A stretch of DNA of 64,000 nt from NCBI GenBank assembly GCA_946965045.2, contig OX337232.1, positions 2,232,001-2,296,000 on the forward strand, given 5' to 3'. The first letter of the stretch is position 1; every line of letters begins with the position of its first letter. The translations under genes and the position numbers were made by a program. Positions 1 through 9,280 of the stretch are shown one piece after another. Below the pieces are notes generated by a model that worked only from the letters and a program-made list of their open reading frames with translations, had not been told where the DNA came from and ran no database searches. Source of the DNA: Epithemia pelagica (Eukaryota > Bacillariophyta > Bacillariophyceae > Surirellales > Surirellaceae).

Positions 1-4
1 TTGT

Positions 5-803
5 TCACTTCTTTGGATGTTTACTGTAGGGATTGCATGCCGTGTCAACTGATGGGGCTGCATATCGTTTTGGCGAAGGTACTCGTCTAATTCGGATTTC
101 TGGCTGTGCATCAAGTGAGTTCCACAACAACAACAGCTCCAACTCGGCACGTAAACCATGTAGATCATCAAAGTTTGGTGGAATGAAAGTCCCAGTCTCC
201 AAGTGACGTTTCCGCGAAGCGACAGTGTAGTTGTAGGATCCGATCATTCCTCCAGCGGTCGAAACCATTGCCTTTGAATGTGAGTATGACGTTGTTTTCG
301 CCGAGTCGTCCCGTCCAAATCTGCACATGGAGCTTCCCAACCGCTTCTTCTCTCGTTTGACTTCTACCCACGAAATTTTCCAAGTTCACGATATTGGTTA
401 TTGCCGGGCCTAGAATGACGTTGATGGTGAGACCACCGTTTTGAGGGTCGGCATAATAGCAAAGTTGGTCGATTGCATCAAAATCACTGAGGAAAGGGAT
501 GGACAGGAAAACTGTCGAATTGGCCTCTGCTTTGTCTAGAAGATGCAGAAAAACGACAAAGGGATGTCGATCATGAGCATAGGATTCTCCTTTCAGTTCC
601 CCATCTTCATGTCGTAGCCAGGTAGAGAGTACGTAAACTTTGTCAGTGTGTAGCGGTCGTACTGGCGTGGATTCTCCCAGGCTAACCCAGCTCTGATCGA
701 TGAAATGGCCGTCGCTGACCCAAACAACTTTCTCCTGTTCAAGCAGTTCATACTCGTGATTGTACCCGCTGCCGACTTCTTCGATCGCCTCAGTATCGCT
801 CAT
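5..803 (-). CDS. Phospholipase D-like (single HKD) protein, frameshifted
   Basis: The reading frame starts at 803 (MSDTEAIEEVG) and stays open to 168, but after the stretch LHVQIWTGRLGENN the family-like sequence moves to another frame, which continues to a stop at 5-7. In the second frame the key motif is HSK (His codon at 278-280) followed by GSYNYT, which matches the HxK...GSxN core of a PLD phosphodiesterase motif. The usual Asp after HxK(x)4 is Thr here. Only one HKD half is present, in about 265 residues, as in PLDc_2-type proteins. One extra base around 281-300 would explain the break. It could be a sequencing or assembly error, a real pseudogene, or a polymorphism. No splice sites fit. 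Substrate is unknown. Confidence 0.55.
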
Positions 804-1087
804 GTTTCCCCTCCCTTAACTTATGACTGTTGTGAAGTGAGGAGGGGGGTGGTTTGTTCGTTTGTTTGTTTCCGTGTTATTCACATGGCTCTCTCACTAT
901 CTATCTCTCTTCGTCGTTCTGTTTACGTCATACTCATGACTAAAATTCCTACAGAGATTGGACGACTGTCCGACACACCTCCTTGTTAAACTTGTTTTCG
1001 TTTTCCTAAGGACAACAAGCCCATAAGCTCGTTTCTTTTCGACATCAAACATATACCACAACCAATCTTTACATTCAAGTCTTCTAT

Positions 1088-2440
1088 TCAATTGTCATAT
1101 CGTTCCAAAATACAGGCATGACCCATACCACCGTCAGCGCAGGCGGCAACCAGTGCAAAGCGAGCACCTTCATCTTGAAGTCGCTTCGAGGCCGTCGTGA
1201 CAAGTCGAGAGCCCGTGGCTCCAAAGGGATGACCAACTGCCAACGATCCTCCTTTGGTGTTCATTTTGTCGACATCCACTGTACCAACCTTTTTCCCTCC
1301 AAAGTGTTCGTCAGCAAACTTTTGTGATCCCATGGCGGTCAGATTGGACAGAATCTGTCCTGCAAAGGCTTCGTGGATTTCAAACACTCCAATGTCTTTT
1401 TCCATATCCATTTTGTTCTTTGTCAGCAGCTCTTGCGAACAATAAGTAGGACCCAGAAGTAGTTCTTGGAAGGGATCACAAGCCTTGAAAGACCAATCAC
1501 GAAGGTACGCCATAGGCTTGTAGCCCAATTCCTTCGCTTTACTTTCGCTCATTAGCAGCGATGCGGCGGCTCCATCCGTCAAGTAACTTGAGTTTGCAGC
1601 CGTGTGTGTTCCATGAGGCTTGATAAATGCAGGCTTGAGCTTGGACACGGACTCCTTTGTGGAATCTCCCTTGATACCATTCTCCTTGGTACTGCCCTTG
1701 TAGGCAATTACGTCATTTTTGTAAAAGCCATCCTCGTGAGCTTTGGCCGCCAGTGTGTGCGAACGAACTGTGTACTCGTCTTGGTCATCTCTTGACACAC
1801 CAAATTTAGCAGATAATCGGTCACTGCTCACCCCCATGACTTCTCCCGTTGTGTAATTGGCAATGGCCGGAGTTTCGAGGCCCAAATCTTTCATGGCAAG
1901 CCCTTTGACCATATGAGAAAAGGCCCCCACCATTCCGCCTTTCTTCATGGCCTTGCTCATGGTGATTAGCTTTTGTCGAATGGGACGCTTGAGACGAATG
2001 GGAACGTCAGAAAAGGTTTCGGTGCCACCGGCAATCACAACGTTGGCATGACCCGTCAAAATTTTCTCGGCTCCGGCGCAAATGGCCGCATTGGCTGAAA
2101 TACAAGCTTGCGCAATGGTATGAGCTCCAATCGACTGGGGAAGACCGGCATTAATAGCTGCCTCACGAGCAATATTGCTGGTGCGCACTTCTTGAATGAC
2201 ATTGCCGGCAATCACATAGTCCACTTCGGATTTAGGAAGAGCGGTTTGGGTCAACAAACCTTGAATTGCCAAACGTTGCAAATCAACAGCCAGTTGATCT
2301 TCATATATTGTGCTTGTCATGGCAAACGGGAGACGAACTCCCGATACTACCACCACTGGATCGTTCTGCACGGCCGTCGTAAAGGCCCGACCGACCGCCA
2401 GTCGTCGAATCGCGTTGCTGGATCGAAGAGAAGCAATCAT
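1088..2440 (-). CDS. HADHB: 3-ketoacyl-CoA thiolase, mitochondrial trifunctional beta-like
   Basis: A 450-residue thiolase that would catalyse the last step of fatty acid beta-oxidation, thiolytic cleavage of 3-ketoacyl-CoA. The first 22 or so residues (MIASLRSSNAIRRLAVGRAF) are Arg/Ser-rich without acids, as in a mitochondrial presequence, and PVVVVSGVRLPF then opens the thiolase fold. Catalytic residues are visible: nucleophilic Cys113 in QACISANAA, His356 in HEAFAGQ, His404 in GGSLAVGHPFGATG and Cys434 in CADGGMGH. Length and the YEDQLAVDLQRLA segment fit the HADHB branch better than cytosolic acetoacetyl-CoA thiolases, though the exact chain-length class is inferred. It is a single exon with a normal start. 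Confidence 0.9.
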   Translation of the reverse strand: MIASLRSSNAIRRLAVGRAFTTAVQNDPVVVVSGVRLPFAMTSTIYEDQLAVDLQRLAIQGLLTQTALPKSEVDYVIAGNVIQEVRTSNIAREAAINAGLPQSIGAHTIAQACISANAAICAGAEKILTGHANVVIAGGTETFSDVPIRLKRPIRQKLITMSKAMKKGGMVGAFSHMVKGLAMKDLGLETPAIANYTTGEVMGVSSDRLSAKFGVSRDDQDEYTVRSHTLAAKAHEDGFYKNDVIAYKGSTKENGIKGDSTKESVSKLKPAFIKPHGTHTAANSSYLTDGAAASLLMSESKAKELGYKPMAYLRDWSFKACDPFQELLLGPTYCSQELLTKNKMDMEKDIGVFEIHEAFAGQILSNLTAMGSQKFADEHFGGKKVGTVDVDKMNTKGGSLAVGHPFGATGSRLVTTASKRLQDEGARFALVAACADGGMGHACILERYDN

Positions 2441-3140
2441 TCTTCAATAAATGGCGGAGGAATGACAAATAATGGTATGATAAAGGACTGTTTCGTTTCG
2501 CCTGTAAAGCAACAAGGAAAAGATCAATGGAGATAATGAGCAGTACACGTTATGGTCTTCGTCGAGTTTGTTTTTTGGTTGTCGTCCAAAAGACTGAATT
2601 TTTGGAGACCAATCGAATCCATCAAGATTTTGGGTGTCACCTTGAAAAATGGTGTCATGGTGTCATGTGATGCACCCGCTCATTCGCGACCAATCTACTT
2701 CCGGATGATTGTTCTCATAGCTCGGATAGCAATTTTTCTTTCTCTCTCCTTGCTCTTACTCCTAGGTTACTCGCGCCGGAGTGAGTAAGGTAGAAGTACT
2801 TCTACTCCAACAAGCTCTCCAATCTCCGCAAAGCCACAGACTCTATGACAACAAACAAAAGGATTGTTGTATAAGTAATGAATGCAGTAATACAGGCTGA
2901 AATCCAGCTATGCGATCATACTAGCTAAATTAGGGCAATGTCTCTTGAAGGACAATCAAACCAGCAGAAACGATCGTGGGATTTATAGCCATACTTCGCG
3001 TGCATGGTTCCGGAAGATCAGCGCTACTCTTGTCTGGGCTTGTGCATTCAACACTCCATTCCACCTGTTGGATTCCAGTAAACCTGGTTGAAACACCATA
3101 TTTGTCGCCTTTCCACAGAAGGCCTTCAGTGCTTGCCTTA
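2441..3140. other. Intergenic, thiolase to GET1-like gene
   Basis: About 700 bp with no supported gene. It contains the thiolase promoter side, a T-rich stretch around 2730-2770, and the 3' flank of the GET1-like gene. Open frames here are short and show no family resemblance. Confidence 0.5.
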
Positions 3141-3770
3141 TTATTGTAACATGATCGCAGCGACTGCATCCATAAACTTCTCGGCAACAACTTGGCCGGA
3201 CCAAAGTACTACCAGGGCACCAATGCTGTTGCTTGCATCCAAAAGTCCCCACCGTGCAATACGCATTCCGAGTCCAAAGTAGCTAATTGGAAAAAATATG
3301 GTTCGAAATGTGGGTCCCGGAACTTCTTTCTCATCTCCCAAACTTTCCACTGTAGTTGTGCTGACTTCCAACGACAACAATGGCACACCGTAATACAAGG
3401 CAAAGACGGCAAAGGTCACGACATAAGATCCATAACGCGTCAACACTTTTTCCATTCCTTCCTCTTTTCTCTTTCGAACCTTTCTAATTTCGTCAATTTC
3501 TCTTTCCTTGGCTAGCACTTGACGTTCCAGCTTACTGGTTTCCACAAACTTTGAAGGCCCCATGTCTCGCATTCGTTTGGTTTCTCGTTGTAGGACCGCC
3601 AAACCTGCCTCTTTGGTGCGCAAGGACTTGGGTTTGATCTTGAACGAAAGGAGGAGGAAACGACTTATACACTCCCATCCCATCCCTATCGCTAATAGAA
3701 GAAAGATGTCCAAAGGACGAATCTCCGACAGGTAAATTGGAGGGTGCGGAAGAAGATCCATCATGGTCAA
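3141..3770 (-). CDS. GET1: GET1/WRB-like tail-anchored protein insertion receptor
   Basis: A 209-residue protein with the GET1/WRB (CHD5-like) layout: an N-terminal membrane segment (about 18-45, DIFLLLAIGMGWECISRFLLL), a basic coiled-coil cytosolic region (about 55-110, with KLERQVLAKEREIDEIRKVR), then two more hydrophobic segments (about 112-135 and 160-205). In the known pathway GET1 is the ER-membrane receptor that takes tail-anchored clients from the GET3 ATPase. The assignment rests on topology and the charged coiled coil, not on a catalytic motif. It is transcribed away from the CtpA gene; the candidate ATGs are 62 bp apart, so a shared promoter is likely. The start could also be the Met three codons later. 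Confidence 0.75.
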   Translation of the reverse strand: MTMMDLLPHPPIYLSEIRPLDIFLLLAIGMGWECISRFLLLSFKIKPKSLRTKEAGLAVLQRETKRMRDMGPSKFVETSKLERQVLAKEREIDEIRKVRKRKEEGMEKVLTRYGSYVVTFAVFALYYGVPLLSLEVSTTTVESLGDEKEVPGPTFRTIFFPISYFGLGMRIARWGLLDASNSIGALVVLWSGQVVAEKFMDAVAAIMLQ

Positions 3771-3832
3771 AATAAGAGATGACGCTGCGGCGTTGTGGTG
3801 GACAGGTGGTTTCGAAATTTTAAAAATTTAAA

Positions 3833-5281
3833 ATGGGGGTACATCATTCTCACAAACTCTTCCACCGACCGACAAGCACGATGATGTCATGGAAGATATC
3901 CATCATGATGTACTTGACGAACGTTGTTGCCATCATTCTTGCCTCAGCAAGCACTTCAACTGCTTTTAATGAGCCTTTTCTGCGAGTCGATGCAAGAGCA
4001 AGGTTTCGTACACAGATTTCCTGCAGCGGAAAAACCGAAGGCGATAGTTACTTGTGGTCGCTTCCACATCAGGTTGGCAAGGCTTTTGTGACTGCGTCAC
4101 TCTGCCTTTCTCTCGTCGGAGCGTCACCAAGTGTTGCTCACAGTGCAGGATATGGGTCGCTAACAGACGAACAAAAGGTAGTAGCTGAAGCATGGAGGCT
4201 GGTGGATAATTCGTTCTTGGATCGCACATTTAATGGCCAAGATTGGTTTGAACTTCGCCAGACATATGTGAAGAAGAAATACAAGAATATGGACGAGGCA
4301 AGAACATCCATTGATGAAATGATGGGAACACTAGGTGACAAGTACACTCGCTACTTGTCCCCGAGCAAATACCAATCGCTGGTCGATTCCGCCACTGGCA
4401 CTCTGGCTGGAGTCGGAGTGGAAATTTCCGCCAACAAGCAGGGCCAAATCATTGCCTCGGATGTGGAACCGAATTCACCCGCCCAAAAAGGCGGCATTCT
4501 TCCAAACGATGAATTTGTGGAAGTGGATGGAACACGGTTTGATAGTCGGTCCACTCCAGACGATGTGGCACTGAAACTACGTGGGCCAGAGGGAAGCAAA
4601 GTTGGCGTGGTAATGAAGCGTGATGGCAAGATTGAAGATTTTATACTTGAACGGAAACCAATCAAGATTACGACTGTTTCTTCGTACCTCTCTAGCCTTT
4701 CCGGAGCAGGAAAAGTTGGTGTGATTCGCATTAAAAACTTTTCGGCGACAACTGCTGATACGGTATCACAACAAATATCACAGCTCAAGTCTAAAGGAGC
4801 CAATGCTTTTGTGATTGATCTCCGTGGAAACCCTGGCGGTTTGTTACCTGGTGGTGTTGGTACCGCATCGCTATTTCTTGAAGCGGATAAGCCAGTGGTT
4901 TATGTGGTTGGGAAGACCGGTATTGTCGATGCACAAGCTACTTTGGGCACAGGAGTTGATGTTACGTCACCTGTTGTAGTTCTGGTGAATTCTAACACTG
5001 CTTCGGCTGCCGAAGTTTTTACTGCTGCATTGAAAGAGAACGAACGAGCCACGGTCGCTGGGGAACAGACATTTGGAAAAGGGGTTGTTCAAACAATCCG
5101 CGGATTGTCCGATAACAATGGTGGACTTTCAATCACAGTGGCTCGATATGAGACACCAAACCACAATGACATCAATAATCAAGGAATTCCTGTTAACGCC
5201 GAGACACCCGTTGATTGTCCTAAGGACAATGCAGTTGCGTGTCTCAAACCAGGCCTCTTCATCAAACCAAAGGGTTCATAG
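3833..5281 (+). CDS. CTPA: Carboxyl-terminal processing protease CtpA, thylakoid-targeted
   Basis: A 482-residue S41 serine protease. In plastids CtpA trims the C-terminal extension of photosystem II protein D1 in the thylakoid lumen. The leader looks tripartite: a hydrophobic ER signal (about 23-44) ending TSTA|F, which is the diatom plastid-import junction (A44-F45), then a basic stretch, then a second hydrophobic segment (about 84-105, ending VAHSA) typical of lumen transfer. The PDZ domain is about 188-270 (GVGVEISANKQG). The protease core has the Ser-Lys dyad: Ser391 in NTASAAE and Lys416 in TFGKGVVQ. Met17 (position 3881) may be the real start because it gives a signal of more usual length. 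The stop lies 18 bp from the convergent PUS1 stop. Confidence 0.92.
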   Translation: MGVHHSHKLFHRPTSTMMSWKISIMMYLTNVVAIILASASTSTAFNEPFLRVDARARFRTQISCSGKTEGDSYLWSLPHQVGKAFVTASLCLSLVGASPSVAHSAGYGSLTDEQKVVAEAWRLVDNSFLDRTFNGQDWFELRQTYVKKKYKNMDEARTSIDEMMGTLGDKYTRYLSPSKYQSLVDSATGTLAGVGVEISANKQGQIIASDVEPNSPAQKGGILPNDEFVEVDGTRFDSRSTPDDVALKLRGPEGSKVGVVMKRDGKIEDFILERKPIKITTVSSYLSSLSGAGKVGVIRIKNFSATTADTVSQQISQLKSKGANAFVIDLRGNPGGLLPGGVGTASLFLEADKPVVYVVGKTGIVDAQATLGTGVDVTSPVVVLVNSNTASAAEVFTAALKENERATVAGEQTFGKGVVQTIRGLSDNNGGLSITVARYETPNHNDINNQGIPVNAETPVDCPKDNAVACLKPGLFIKPKGS

Positions 5282-5299
5282 TCCCCCTTCCCAGTTGGC

Positions 5300-7049
5300 T
5301 CATTTATTCTCTACAATCAACTTGTCTCCAGTTCCATCATCCTTATCTTTGGATCTTTCATTGTTTGATGGTGCACCCTTCACCTTTTCTTCGTCAAGTT
5401 TGTACTTCTCACGATGGTTGCTAAACTCTTGGATTGCTATAAAATTGACAAAGTTTCCTTCCCTTTTTTCCTCGTCGACCACATGCTTCATCAACACGCC
5501 ATTGCGGAACGTTTTCCATCTTCGGTATACATCTGAATCTTTTTTGGTCCAATCCAGGTCAGGGAGATCGGGATTGGAATGCTTCCTCCTGTTGTATCCT
5601 CCATAGAAGCTCATATCAAGGTACAAACCCTGTGGAGGAGCAGGGCATATATTAATGTCTTCATCTCGATTAAAAGCTCGTTCGATGAATGATAACGGAA
5701 CTACACCCCGTGTCACTTCTATTGCCATCCAGACCATCTTTCGAATCTGATGTAGCAAAAATGATTGTCCAAGGACCTGAGTTGGGATCCATTCAGTTCC
5801 ATTTTCAAATACTATTGGATCTTCCACGACAAACGATACTATGTAGCGAGCCGAGCGAGCTTCGTCATTTCTGACACCTTTTGAGAAGTTATGGAAGGAA
5901 TGAGTTCCTTCATACAGTTTCAACGCATCTTTGAGAAGCGAAAGCTGCTGAGGAGACGCTCGATATGTGTCCATCTGAGCCTGTAACTTTGAGATATCTT
6001 CTTGTGGTACGCGCTCGGCGATGTGTCGGTCACCTGGACCAATCTCATTCTTTTCTAACATTTCTCTAACTTCCCCGGCACTATGAAAGACAAACGATGG
6101 AATCATGTATTGGTAGCGCACCCGATCTCGTTGAGTTTTGGCACAGAAGGGTTTCGACACCCGATTCACATCAAGGACTCGAATATCCTCCGGTAAACAA
6201 CCGTTTAATTCGTTCACAACATCGTCCATTGTTTGCGTTTGCTCAAATTCGATCTTGGCACTGCAGACTTGGGCGCATGCATGAACGCCCTTGTCGGTTC
6301 GTCCAGAGGTTGACCAAGAGTATTTGTATGGAAATCCAAAATTAGTGTGTTTCAGGAAATTGCAACGAAACAAGGCCAACTCAAATTCGGATTGCAAGGT
6401 ACGCTGACTAGGGTTCATTTGGAAACTGTTGGTTGAAACGATGAGACGATCGACATGAGATACTGACGCGGAGGTAGAGAATTAACTCACCACGTAGGAA
6501 AAGGTATTCATTATGCACATGAACTTACCCACTATAGTTGGTTCCCAAATAGGCCAGCAGGAAGGCCACTTTTCGTTTTATACGTTTCTTCTCGGATGAG
6601 TCTGCTTCGCCATTTTCTTCACCATCGTCCTCACTTTTATGGTCACCTTTCTTCTCCACGTCGTCCAGTTCCGGCAAGTCGACTCCAAACATTTTCCTCA
6701 TTTGTGAACTAGCGTAAGACCCTGGATGGATTTCCGCCGAAGTTTTCCCCTCGCCTCGCGTAGTCATTGTCTGACTCTCGTCACGATTTCCATCCTCTGC
6801 ATCATTTTCAGCTGCATTCCCTCCGTGCTTCCTTTTCTTACCGTATCCAGACCTTTTACCCATGTTCTGCTGGAAGACCCTGAACGGATTTCGATAATTC
6901 CGATATGCAAATTTACCGTAGAGATGAGAGGGAAGCAAAACGCGAAACGAACTAGGAGTATCTCGATACAGACGAAATGGATCTGTTCGAAGCTTCAATA
7001 GGAGATATTGCACACTCCGACAACCTGGAGGAGACGGTGATCGATACAT
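5300..7049 (-). CDS. PUS1: tRNA pseudouridine synthase, TruA/PUS1 family
   Basis: Two exons, 6529..7049 and 5300..6425, joined over a 103-nt intron whose donor is GTAAGT (6528 downward) and whose acceptor is CAACAG. Splicing joins GTNYSG to FQMNPSQRTLQ, restoring the conserved TruA start. The catalytic Asp is in GRTDKGVHA. The segments FCAKTQRDRVRYQYMIPSFVF and YEGTHSFHNFSKG resemble PUS1, which converts uridines to pseudouridine in tRNAs. The exon-1 N-terminus is Arg-rich with a second Met before GKRSGYGKKRKHGG (NLS-like), so alternative starts could give organellar and nuclear forms; that is inference. Total is about 548 residues. The acidic/lysine insert at the exon-1 end is low complexity. 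Confidence 0.88.
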
Positions 7050-7686
7050 ACAGGGACTTCAAAGACAAAATGAAAATCCAGAATCAGACGCAGATCCAGC
7101 TAGAGTCTACTCCTCTCAGCTATGGGGTGTGGGAGCTAGTCTAGGAAAGCGGAAGCATAGCGAAAAAAGTTGAGACGCCCGAAGCCCGAAAGAGGATGTC
7201 TACCTATCCGTATCCACCTCTCTAGAGAGAGGAGTTGAATGGTTTGAATGAAAAGCAACGGAAGTGATGGGTCTCCTTCGAACTGAAGAGAAGCAGATTC
7301 ATGTCCCTCGCAACTGCCAATGATGATGACAATTCGTTCATAATCTAGCATCAACTGCGGTCTACTCAACCAACAGAACCTTAGGCGAAGTACGCCTATC
7401 AATCGGATAGTCACTCTTGTTAATGGAATGGAAAATGGTTTATTATCAGTAGTTAGGTGGTCTACTAATGGAGACAGACGAAACCAACTGTACATTTTCA
7501 TGGATAGTCATACGTGATAAGCCATCCAAGGTCACATCTTGCATTTCAATGATTCTATGGAAGTTGTGATGGAAGTGGTCGAGATGGCTCTGTGATCAAT
7601 GCTTCTTTTCATTCGCAGAGGATCCAGATGAACATACTGGATAATGATGAGGTGAGGATATGGACAAGAGAGATATGGGAGACCGA
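7050..7686. other. Intergenic, PUS1 to carrier-like gene
   Basis: About 640 bp lying upstream of PUS1 and downstream of the next minus-strand gene. I see no convincing coding or RNA feature. Confidence 0.5.
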
Positions 7687-8731
7687 TTAAAGTCTGAGAA
7701 CGCGGCCACGGTAGTCGAGGTTGGTGGGACGTTTCGTGAAAAAGTTGGTGATTCTCTGTCTGAGAAGCAAATCTTCATTGTGTTGCCGAATGAACCATTC
7801 TCGCAATTGGTTGTTGGAGAATGAGCCAAGGCCGAAAGCTGGCAATATCCGGAAACTGCGAGCCAACGCAACAGTGGAAAATTGACTTCGAATGACTTGT
7901 AAACGTTCGTTCAATGTGCGTCTTGGGTTTTGGCAAACATCAATGGCATGAATGTGAAACGGGGCAGTAATGAATTGAGTCGCCATCGGCATGGCCAATG
8001 CCATGGAGAGAGCAGCCGTGTTTCTCTCCACACCATGTTCTCTCACGAGGTATTGTGCGGCACGTGGTGCCGTATAGAAGGTAGCATACATGGTAGCAGC
8101 ATCACGGGCCGCAAAAAGGGCTAACGACCGAAAGGGAGTTGAAGGTCTGACTCCACTTGAGACAGTCCGTGGGAAGGCAAACTGACGAGCAAAAACTGAG
8201 TCGCGCCACGCAAGAAGTGAAGTATTAGCTGCCGATGCAGCTGCGAGTTTGATTTGTTTTCGACTTCTGTTCCCTCTAACCTTGCGAGCGTCCATGAAGG
8301 CTTCTGAAAGGTTTGCGACAGAAAAGGTGCCGAAATATACCCCAAAAGTTAATCGAAAGGCAGGAGACCGGAAAAACGCGTTTGGAGTGCTAAAAGTGCC
8401 AAACCATCACATCATATTGTTAGCAGTACCATCAAGTGAGAACAAAGTCCATCACATGCATCACTTACAAGAGCAGTTCACCAGTTGAGTAACTAGCTGC
8501 CTTCAAAAACTTGGCTCCACCCGATATGTTCTGCACAATGCTTTTGTCAATAATGCCAACCAACGGAGAAACCAACGAGGCTGCCGCAAAGGCACAACCA
8601 ATCTCAATCAGTGCCCGTACTTTCAGCGTTTCGATGAAAGGTGAGCCAGCATTACCGAACAGCCAGTTGCGAGACCAACTTCGATTCATCGTCGCCCGTG
8701 GCTCATTCTCTGCTCTGTAAGGCATCACCAT
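7687..8731 (-). CDS. Conserved membrane protein, divergent mitochondrial carrier-like
   Basis: Two exons, 8469..8731 and 7687..8389, with a 79-nt intron (donor GTAAGT at 8468 downward, acceptor TTTTAG at 8390-8391). Splicing joins STGELL to FTPNAFFRSPAF. The protein is about 321 residues with several hydrophobic segments. SPLVGIIDKSIVQNISGG near the start and ITAPFHIHAIDVCQNP later look like degenerate carrier repeat signatures (Pro...Asp-Lys), and RILPAFGLGSFSNN resembles a conserved block I recall from an uncharacterised fungal membrane protein family. It could be a mitochondrial inner-membrane transporter-like protein, but no substrate can be named. The first Met (MVMPYRAENEP) is uncertain. 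Confidence 0.6.
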
Positions 8732-9018
8732 GGTGCTCGCTCTTTCCCCTCACTAGAAAAATAGGGACTTCTACTTTTATGTCACGAAATGGCACCGAGT
8801 TTGTTCGTGAAGTAGGCGTAGGCAGTATGCAGTGATTTGTCTTGTGTTCCAGTAACAAATGCCTGGAAGTTGGAATTGGTCTCGGAACCTGCTGCGCCGC
8901 GAATGTCGACATGTTGCCTCTTTCGCACTCACCATCTGCCTGCAAGTTCGCCCGGTACCCCAAAATGAGGAAAGGTGACACCGCGAATGTCGTGAAAGTG
9001 TCTTTCATTCGAGGAAAT

Positions 9019-9063
9019 ATTCGCCATTAAATCCCCTCCAAATAGGTGAGACGGCCAGACAAA
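9019..9063 (+). repeat. MULE left terminal inverted repeat
   Basis: It begins ATTCGCCATTA and contains CCCCTCCAAATAGGTGAG. It pairs with 14404-14449 with about three or four mismatches in the first 42 bases. Confidence 0.85.
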
Positions 9064-9280
9064 TCCCCAACCCTATCCTTGTTTCAATGTCGCCCGCCAC
9101 TGCTCCAGGTAGCTCTAAGTATCTCTAATTTCCAACACCGTTACATCAAGCTCGGCTTGCGTCCAGCTTCCTCGGATTTGGTTTCTTGTTTAGGACGAAT
9201 GCTCATCCGCTCTCTCTATCGAAGCAAATTGCTGGAAATCTGTCAAGCTTCCTTCTTTTCCACCTTTACTTTGCTCCACC

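Noticed and set aside
5-340. The shifted PLD frame as an independent small gene
   Set aside because: Its start lies inside the larger gene and it completes that gene's catalytic motif, so one frameshifted gene is the simpler reading.
7136-7501. 121-codon minus-strand frame
   Set aside because: No family features; low-complexity hydrophobic and Ser/Arg content fits chance.
8703-9008. 101-codon minus-strand frame left of the MULE
   Set aside because: Not clearly coding; it partly overlaps the region of possible decayed TIR and the carrier gene start.
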